From NCBI GenBank assembly GCA_029448655.1, contig JACCLO010000001.1, positions 248,001 through 312,000 of the forward strand: a DNA stretch of 64,000 bases, written 5' to 3'. How positions within the stretch are numbered: the first letter of the stretch is position 1; the number at the start of each line of letters is the position of its first letter. Position numbers and translations under genes: made by a program. The notes under the pieces were generated by a model. That model made no database searches and was not told the origin of the DNA. It was given only the letters and a program-made list of their open reading frames with translations. Below, in pieces: positions 56,397 to 64,000 of this stretch. Source of the DNA: Wolfiporia cocos. Its lineage: Eukaryota; Basidiomycota; Agaricomycetes; Polyporales; Phaeolaceae.

Positions 56397-58397
56397 ATGT
56401 CCTCCACCTCCTCCGCCAGCACCCCCCTCGCTCCCCGCAAGATGCGCCTCCGCTCAGAAGGTCCGGTGACCCCGGTAGCTGGTCCCTCGGGAACCCAGCA
56501 ACTGGTGACGCTGGAGCACCTAAGCGAGGGAGAGGAAGAAGAAGAAGAGGAAGGAGAAGAGGAAATGCCGGAGTTCGCTCCCCCGCAAAGGGAATCTCCG
56601 ACCAACCCCATGGGTACACGCCCAGGCACCCCCATTGCCGGTTACCCCCCGGCTCGTCGCACCCGCCCAATCGGGCCCGCCACCACTCTGGAAATGGAGT
56701 TCTCCGGACCAATACGGCAGACCAACGCCGTGGTCGAAAACCAGCTCAAGGCGTACCTCCCCGAGGAGGAACACCACAAGGTGGATGGGTCCATACATGG
56801 GCCAATCCTCGACGCCGCCGTCCAACGAAGTGCGGCAATAAGCCACGACACCACCGACGTCCTCGGTCGAATGGTGCACGCCCGCCTAGAGCGCATCCAT
56901 GGCAGAATCGACTCCCTGGCTGGGCAATCCAGGGCAATCGAACAGAAGGCCCAAGACGAGCTACACGAAGCGGTCAATTCGGTCCGCAACGAGGTGCTGT
57001 CCACTCTGGTGGACCTTGGGAAAGAACTCCGGCAGGAGTACACCGCCAAGTTCTCCGAAATGGAGAAGCAGCTCCGAAAGGACTACCGGTCCCGGCTCGA
57101 CGACCTCGAGGATGCGTTTACCGAGCGCATGGAGAAGGTCGAGGAGGAACTTCGGAGGAGCCGAAAGAACCCCTCCGTCCCCAACCCTCCCGGCGCCCGC
57201 ACGCCCCCGGAAGACCCAGCACCGGCCCCCGGTCATGCTCAAGCCAGAGCAGCCGAGGCCGCTGCCGCCGCTCAAGCTGCAGCTGCCGCTGCAGCAGCCG
57301 TCGCCCCGCAGATTCCAGGTCTGCCTCAAAACCTGAAAATTCCCCCTCCCCCAGAATTCTCTGGATCATCTGGAAAGGTGACCGCACAGGAATGGGTGGA
57401 GAAGATGGGTCTCTACTTCGGCACCCTCCGAGTTTACGACGACCACGACCGCATTACCACCGCCCTGTTCCGAGTAACCGGGGACGCCTACAAATTTTTC
57501 TCGCCTCTTATCAAAAAGGCAGGAAATGGCGAGCCCCTCGGAACATGGGAGGACTTCACCAAATCGGTGATGGTTCAATACGGTAAAATGACGGACAAGG
57601 AAATCGCGAAAAAGGAAATCCGAGGCTACTACGGTACCAAGGGCAAGGAACTCGCAGAGTCGAACTACTTCAACTACTGCGAACGGTTCCGTACCCTCGG
57701 TCGCCTATCGGAAACCGCCAACGAGACCCTGGTTTGGGAGTTCACCGAAACTCTCCCCGAAAAGGTTAAGGACACCTTGAACGTCCTCGGCAAAACCCCG
57801 TTCTTCAAAGCCCCGACCGACATCGAGCCCCTCATCGACTTTGCTCTGGAAATGTACCAAACGTCATATCCAGACAAAATCAAGGGTTCGATCTTCGAGA
57901 AGGCCGGCAAGAAGGACTCGGCACCTGCCGAAAAGAAGGAAACGTCCTCCACTTCTGCGAAGAAGTCGGAGAAAAAGAAGGACAAGGGAAAGGCGCCCGC
58001 CAAAGCCCCCGCCGACACCGCCAATGCCGTCTGCACCTACTGCAAGCAGACGGGACACTATTTCAACAAGTGTCCTAAGCTTGCCGCGGACAAGGCTGCG
58101 GGAACGTTCGTGCCTGCCGCTCAGCGGGCCGAACAACAAAGGGCGAAGGATGCAGCCGCCGCGTCTGGAAAGACCACGGCTGCTCCTTCGGGTAGTGGAA
58201 AGGGACAGGCTTCTGGCAAGAAGCCGTACTCGGCGCCCCCCGCGGATGGCAAGACGTATCGTGCCCGAACGATCTGGGAAGAAGTGACAGCTGACTCAAG
58301 CTCAGCAGGACCCTCGGCCCCCGCCACCACCGTCGCCAATGTCGGGACCATCTCGGTTCCTCTCGCCCCAACCACACGTCTCGAAGACGTTCTGTGA
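56397..58397 (+). CDS. gag: Gag of copy A3
   Basis: 666 residues from MSSTSS, with the same domain order as A2: acidic N-terminus with a longer Glu run (EEEEEEEGEEE), coiled-coil, Ala-rich linker, capsid, zinc knuckle CTYCKQTGHYFNKC and a Ser/Gly-rich tail. Intact. An upstream in-frame ATG at 56355 exists as in A2. The 59-nt overlap with pol is kept. Confidence 0.93.
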   Translation: MSSTSSASTPLAPRKMRLRSEGPVTPVAGPSGTQQLVTLEHLSEGEEEEEEEGEEEMPEFAPPQRESPTNPMGTRPGTPIAGYPPARRTRPIGPATTLEMEFSGPIRQTNAVVENQLKAYLPEEEHHKVDGSIHGPILDAAVQRSAAISHDTTDVLGRMVHARLERIHGRIDSLAGQSRAIEQKAQDELHEAVNSVRNEVLSTLVDLGKELRQEYTAKFSEMEKQLRKDYRSRLDDLEDAFTERMEKVEEELRRSRKNPSVPNPPGARTPPEDPAPAPGHAQARAAEAAAAAQAAAAAAAAVAPQIPGLPQNLKIPPPPEFSGSSGKVTAQEWVEKMGLYFGTLRVYDDHDRITTALFRVTGDAYKFFSPLIKKAGNGEPLGTWEDFTKSVMVQYGKMTDKEIAKKEIRGYYGTKGKELAESNYFNYCERFRTLGRLSETANETLVWEFTETLPEKVKDTLNVLGKTPFFKAPTDIEPLIDFALEMYQTSYPDKIKGSIFEKAGKKDSAPAEKKETSSTSAKKSEKKKDKGKAPAKAPADTANAVCTYCKQTGHYFNKCPKLAADKAAGTFVPAAQRAEQQRAKDAAAASGKTTAAPSGSGKGQASGKKPYSAPPADGKTYRARTIWEEVTADSSSAGPSAPATTVANVGTISVPLAPTTRLEDVL

Positions 58398-61300
58398 AGA
58401 ACACACCAGCCCCGCAGCGGCTGGGAGTGTACAGCGCCCCGAAGAAGCGCACCTCTACGAAGAGGCTTCACAGAGACCCCTTATCTTGTGGGAAGATAAG
58501 ACGGTCGTACGTCACCCGGTATCCCATCTCGGTATATTCGGTAACTCGGCAATGGACTTTGCCCGGAGGACAAGGACACTAGCTACACGTGCCCCTCCTG
58601 TACAGTACTTTTATCCTGACCCGCTCGCGCTGAAGTTTTTCACTTTGTATAATGTACATGGAAACGATTCTCGAGACGACAATAAATCGTTCTCTATCGA
58701 AGTGGAACTGTGGGTATATGGAAAGAAAGTCAACGCCATGGCATTAATCGACACCGGTGCATCCATAAGCGTCATCGATAAGAAACTCGTACATGAGGAG
58801 AAATTAGTCACTCAGAAACTACCTTCACCTCTCGAGATTCGTAACGCCGACGGTACCTCTAATACCGCCGGTAATATCAATATGGCAGTAAAAGCTTATA
58901 TGGTGCACGAGGAACACAAGTCCACCGAATTCTTGTACGTAATGGACGTACAGAATGCGGATGTGATCCTCGGATATGATTGGTTCCTGAAACACAACCC
59001 GGACTTCAACTGGCCGGAAGGAACCTTCACATATCGGTGTACGGAAAAATGCAAACATGGCAAACGGGTTTCGATTTCTGAGGAAGAGGACGAAATCGAA
59101 CCCCGCAACATCTATCAGATCATCAATGACTTTCCAATAGATTTTCTCGGCTTAGAGGAGCCGGAGAATCCCTTTGTCGCTTGGGTGAACACCCTTGACG
59201 AAGGAACGGAACTCCTTATCGATGCCATTCAGTCGATAACGAAGAAGTCGGATGATGAATTCCTGACAGATGCGGATCTCCAGAAATGGAAATCCTTGGT
59301 TCCGGAGGAATACCAGGAGTTTGGTCCCACGGTATTTTCTCAACGCGCATCCGAAAGGATGCCCGAACGGAAACCATACGACCACGCCATCGACTTCCCC
59401 GATGACGCGGTACTACCGCCCCCAAGTAAGGCATACAAGATGTCTCCTCAGGAGGCGAACTCGCTAGATCAGTGGATTCAGGAAGAGTTACGGAAGGGCT
59501 ACATCCGACACTCGAAATCCCCGATCGCGAGCCCGGTCTTCTTCGTCCCTAAAAAAGACGGCGGAGCCCGAATGGTAGTCGATTACCGGAAAGTAAACGA
59601 CTTAACCATTAAAAACAGGTACCCTCTCCCACGCATAGACGAGCTTATCGATAAGCTTAGCCAGGCTTCGATATTTACGAAGCTCGACTTGCGTTGGGGT
59701 TACAACAACGTAAGAATCAAGGAGGGAGATGAATGGAAGACCGCATTCATTACGCCTAACGGCCTTTACGAAGCCGTAGTCATGTACTTCGGTTTTTGTA
59801 ATGCACCCAGCACGTTCCAGCACATGATGAACGATATCCTAGGTAACCTTATCAGAGAAGGAAAGGTCATTGTCTACCTAGACGACATCCTTGTGTTCGG
59901 AAACGACCTGCTGGAACACCGTCGTATCGTCAAGCAAGTATTACAAATCTTGCAAGACAACGACTTGTTCGCGAAGCCTGAAAAGTGCTTCTTCGAACAA
60001 AGCAGTATTGAATACCTGGGAATGATCATTTCCAAAGGAAAAGTCGAAATGGACCCTAAGAAGGTAGCCGGCGTAATGGACTGGCCTACACCTGCCAAGG
60101 TGAAGGACGTCCAGGCCTTTGTTGGCTTCGCCAACTACTACCGGCGGTTCATTAAAGACTTCTCCAAAGTGGTTAAGCCGTTAACCGAACTGTCCAAGAA
60201 AAACACGCAGTGGCATTGGGGACCCGAACAAGCGGAAGCATTCCAAACTCTCAAGGAAGCTTTCACATCAGCTCCAATACTCCGGATCCCAGATCAGGAG
60301 TCCCCGTTCCGCGTGGAAGCGGATTCTTCCGATTACGCAACTGGTGCAGTGCTATCGCAATACTCTTCGGAGGATAAGCTCTGGCACCCGGTAGCCTTTT
60401 ACTCAAAATCTCTATCAGCACCCGAAAGGAACTATGAGATTTACGACAAGGAGTTGCTCGCAATCATCCGCGCTCTAGAGGAATGGAGACATTACCTCGA
60501 AGGACATCCACACAAATTTGAAGTATGGTCGGATCATCTCAATCTGACATATTTCAAATCGGCACAACGGCTAACCCGGAGACAGGCACGTTGGAGTCTT
60601 TACCTGACAAGGTTCAACTTCACCATGTGCCACAAACCCGGTAAAACAATGCTTACGGCTGATCCTCTGTCACGGAGGCCAGACCATGAAGAGGGGGTGG
60701 AACTCGACAATCGCGATCAAATTTTGCTGAAACCGGAATACTTTACGGTTAGGGCGCTAGAAGCGTCACAGCAGGAGATACAATCGGGCGACGAGGACCT
60801 TCTCCGACAAATCCGACAAGCCCTCATGGACGATCAAATTACCAAGGATTACCAGGAACTACTGAAAAGTGGTCCCAAGGAATTCGGTAAAGATCTCCAG
60901 GAATGGAACATGGAGGCCGGATTACTCCTCAGACGAGGAAAAGTGTACGTTCCAAAAGAGCCTAAGGAATTGCGCACGAAGATTCTGGAGTTACATCATG
61001 ACCATGTGACGGCCGGACACTTCGGACGATGGAAGACCTATGAACTTCTATCACGTGATTACTGGTGGCCTGGAATGACCACGATGGTGAAGCAATACGT
61101 GGAAGGTTGTGACACATGTCAACGCATGAAGAACCACAACCAGACCCCGTACGGACCCCTGCAACCGCTCCCAGTTCCGGAAGCACCTTGGGACACCGTC
61201 ACAATTGACCTTATCGTCCACCTACCGCCCAGCGGCGAATTGAAACAATTCAATGCTATTATGGTAATAGTGGACCGGCTTACCAAACGAGCACATTTCA

Positions 61301-62345
61301 TTCCCACGTCCGACAAAATAACGGCAAAAGAATTAGCGAACCTCCTGTACCTTCGGATTTATCCGAACCACGGACTTCCGAAACAAATCATTTCGGATAG
61401 AGGCCCGCAATTCGCAGCCGCCTTATTCAAGGGATGGTGTGAGCAATTGGGAATCCAACGGTCAATGACAACCGCCTATCACCCGCAAGCGGATGGCCAG
61501 ACGGAGAGAGTTAACCAGATCCTGGAACAATATCTTAGATGTTACATCGATGTTATTCAGAAGGATAACTGGTCATGGTTTCTCCCAACGGCTGAATTCG
61601 CGTACAACAACGCGGCTAGTGAGACAACAAAGAATAGCCCATTCTTTGTCGAACTAGGAAGGCACCCTAATGCAGGACCTACGAATTTACGTCCAACACC
61701 ATACACGGACCTAAATGTCATTGCTTACGAACGATGGTCAGCACAAGAACAAGCTAAGGCAGCAATGAAACTGGCTGCTGAACGCTGGTCTTGGTACTAC
61801 GATCAACATAAGCGCTCGGTACCGTTTAAAGTCGGCGACAAAGTTCTCGTTGACGCCCGAAGCTGGCAAGACTCCGAAAGAAGTCTTAGTCCACGCTATT
61901 TGGGACCATTTAGGATAATTGAACAATTATCCCCGGTCACCTTTAGGGTACACATGGACGAGCAATACAGGGCTTACCACCCAGTATTCCACGCTTCCAA
62001 GTTGGTCATGTACAAGGACCCGGTGCATCAGAAAAAACCAGAGCCTCAACCAGAAATGGTCGACGGCGAGGAGTTATGGGAAGTCGAGAAGATCTTAGAT
62101 CATCGTCTCCGCGCAGGAAGAGTTGAATACAGAATCCGTTGGAAGGGATTCGGTATCAATGACGACTCCTGGGTACGCGAAGCGGATCTCGACTCGGCAT
62201 ACGACATTTTGCAGGAATACAAGGCTTCACACCCTATTCCAATGCAGGATGTCCCCCTCAGGCGATCAGCTAGAAAGAAAGAAGCAGTTCATGTCTTCGA
62301 CCCTGACAGCGACGACTGGGAAGCCGACGAATGCACGTGGCCAGT
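58339..62345 (+). CDS. pol: Pol of copy A3, lacking the dUTPase
   Basis: About 1336 residues of family A pol in one uninterrupted frame: protease DTGAS, RT with YLDD, RNase H, integrase (HHCC, DDE) and chromodomain. It confirms the A2 order without an insertion. The match ends in the linker at ECTWP; from 62346 the frame reads ~23 foreign codons to a stop at 62415. The chromodomain is complete, but the dUTPase is absent. Confidence 0.93.
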
Positions 62346-63678
62346 CCACAGGCCAGCTCTATTTGCAGCTCAGCAATCTAATTATAACTTTATGAGGAGG
62401 ACCCACTCACGGTAATGTCTGTTAAGGAACAATCTGATAATTTGCCGCATTCTAGCTAGACGGAGCCGCTTTCTTGGATTATACGGAGGCAAGATTGGCA
62501 ATCCCTCATCGTCCATGGGCAAGGAAAACTTCCTGTCATCATCCGAGTCTCCTGAGTCATCTTCCTCATCAGATCCTTGGGACGTCTTCTTGTCGAGAAT
62601 CACCTCATGACTGTATGCCTTCCATTGCCCCCACAGGTCATTCTCCCACTCGGCCCTGTCTTTAAATGAAGGGGCCGAGTCAAAGGCATCATTAAAGTCA
62701 TGACTGCCAAGGAATGAGCTCTGGGGTGACCCTAGTGATTTTAAACTCACAGCTCAACATAGGCTTGGTTGTCCTTGGGGTATGCCGTCAACACGAGCGT
62801 TCGGACACCAAGCTCAGTTGCCATTTGGTCTGCGAACGCCTTGCACCAACTATGCATCTTCCTATTTACTTTGCTATGGAAGATTGTCAGTCATGATGAA
62901 TGGAAATGGGGCAGCCACGTGAGTTGCAGTTGCAGCACTCGCGAGAGTCGCAGCCGAGAAGGTCGCGATCGCGAGAGTCGCAGCCGAGAAGGTCGCGATC
63001 GCGAGAGTCGCGAGAGTCGCAAAGGTCGTGGGAGTCGCGGTCGCGGAGGCCGCGGAGGCCGCGAGTGTCGCGAGTGTCGCGGTTGCGAGTGTTGCGGAGG
63101 TCGCGGTCACAGAAACATGCAGCTACTCACTTTGGCTGTACAGCTGCCATTGTCCCTTCACGACTCTTAACCTGTCCCTCAAACTCCTCTTGCTGCTCCT
63201 TCGTCAGCTCACCCCAAAGCTCCGTTCCCGCCCTGCCCCAGAAAACAACCTGATCCTTGGTTTCCTCGTTCGACTCTGCCATGAGCTTTGCCTGTCGAAC
63301 CTTCACCTCGTCTGGATGCTCCTTGGCCCACAGTCTCCACATTGAAAGCTTCTTGCCAATTTGGACTTCCTCTTTTGATGACTGGCCTCCGATTGCTTTT
63401 GAATGGTTCCTCAGCCATTCCCTCACTTTCTGTGGCCGAGCATAAGGCTGTAATGCTTCACATGCAGGAGACCCACTCACCGCTGCTAATACTGAGTCCT
63501 CCACCTCTGCCAGGTCCTCAAACTTGCTTTTTAGCTCCTGAGTGAGGGAGTTTGAGATTTCCGTTCTTTCCACCGAATATGTTGCCGCTTGCTGATAGTC
63601 GCGCAGCTTGGTCACGACCACCGCTTTTTGTGCCTCTGTTAGAGGCGGCGCAGAGCTCGCTTTGTCGTGCTTTGCCAT
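62346..63678 (-). pseudogene. Unrecognised multi-exon gene, 3'-truncated by the A3 junction
   Basis: First exon 63678-63131 (ATG at 63678-63676; about 182 residues, many charged, with WRLWAKEHPDEVKVRQAKLM and ELWGELTKEQQEEF, helical). It ends in a GTGAGT donor. The next exon is probably 62849-62751 (WCKAFADQMATELGVRTLVL), in phase. A further open stretch at about 62715-62415 has a Trp-rich segment (WENDLWGQWKAY), an acidic run and LFLNRHYR before a GTGAGT donor at 62414. The join between the last two is not resolved. It resembles uncharacterised multicopy agaricomycete proteins as I recall them; no function can be given. Everything downstream is lost at 62346. Confidence 0.5.
62937..63112. 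repeat. CpG-rich minisatellite inside an intron
   Basis: Two exact 30-bp units built on CGCGAGAGTCGCAGCCGAGA are followed by shorter variants around GTCGCGGAGGCCGCG. It lies inside the first intron (about 62850-63130) of the minus-strand gene. Confidence 0.8.
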
Positions 63679-64000
63679 TGTATTACAGGAATGTAGCAGG
63701 GCAAGGAGAATGCAGGAGGATCACAAGCAGATCACAGGCAGCTGTAAATTGAGAGCAGGGCAGAGGCGACAACAGCTAACAGACTCCCCAACTCGGCCAG
63801 AGGCACCGGAGCACATGGGCATTATCTGTAAACCAATGAGATTGCCCTGATAGTCCCGGGCCGACTTGTGGCGCTAACCGTATGGAGTGCGATCGGAGAT
63901 TCGACTCGGCGGCTAATCCGAAATGGGCAATACAATGCTGTTTCAGGCTGGCGCTACCGGTGCTCTGGTGCGCGCTAACCGCATTCGGCCCAGATCGAGA
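63679..64000. other. Upstream flank of the last gene
   Basis: No gene seen. Probably promoter and 5' UTR of the minus-strand gene starting at 63678. Confidence 0.35.

Larger units (their letters stand above)
51666..62345 (+). mobile_element. Family A Ty3/gypsy element, copy A3, 3'-truncated
   Basis: 5' LTR (51666-52362, 697 bp), leader, ORF1, reverse S3 insertion, gag and pol up to the linker after the chromodomain. The match to A2 stops at about 62345; dUTPase, polypurine tract and 3' LTR are missing. Frames are otherwise open. Confidence 0.93.

Noticed and set aside
1..64000. Integrated virus or prophage
   Set aside because: No capsid, portal or envelope-type genes; all integrase and RT frames belong to LTR elements or a LINE.

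Overview
The window looks like repeat-rich DNA from a filamentous basidiomycete, most likely an agaricomycete. The evidence is the mix of Ty3/gypsy retrotransposons with chromodomains, a KDZ transposase with a CxC2 cysteine cluster, a TET/JBP-type dioxygenase beside it, and short phased GT-AG introns of about 50-70 bp. I could not identify the species, and I saw no rRNA, tRNA, CRISPR array or bacterial-type operon. Most of the DNA is nested transposable elements, and most insertions can be proved by 5-bp target site duplications (TSDs).

Left part, 1-18080. A reverse-strand autonomous gypsy element (family A, copy A1; 5' LTR at 10499-11197) sits inside the gag gene of a forward element of a second family (B, 11198-18080). 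A1 is itself split by a complete element with no coding capacity (family C, 474-6531, TSD GATCG). B also carries a solo LTR (12262-12812) and a one-base frameshift in its integrase.

Middle part, 18081-31117. This is the only region with non-LTR genes: a broken HAM1-like gene fragment (19249-20881, -), a hairpin-forming satellite array (about 20930-22270), an apparently intact five-exon gene with a HicA/YcfA-like domain (22456-23256, -), a second satellite patch (about 24030-24665), a decayed reading frame (about 24750-25688, -), a KDZ transposase gene (25677-29959, +) split by a solo LTR, and facing it a 5'-truncated TET/JBP dioxygenase gene (30447-31117, -).

Right part, 31118-64000. Copy A2 (31118-43005) is nearly full length and is interrupted in pol by a small non-autonomous element (S2, 38209-40097). 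It is followed by a broken LINE holding two solo LTRs, a decayed hAT transposon, further solo LTRs, and copy A3 (51666-about 62345). A3 holds a reverse S element (S3, 54283-56225) and has lost its 3' end. The last 1.6 kb carries part of an unrecognised reverse-strand gene.

Family A encodes three products: an unrecognised 307-residue protein (ORF1), a CCHC gag, and a pol of about 1500 residues with protease, RT, RNase H, integrase, chromodomain and a C-terminal dUTPase. Families A, C and S all carry, just after the 5' LTR, an 11-13 nt site exactly complementary to a stretch about 33 bp downstream of the LTR TATA box. The two sides co-vary between families, which points to Tf1/sushi-type self-primed reverse transcription. 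C and S have no gag or pol but share LTR ends, polypurine tract and, for C, the leader with A, so they probably move with A's proteins.
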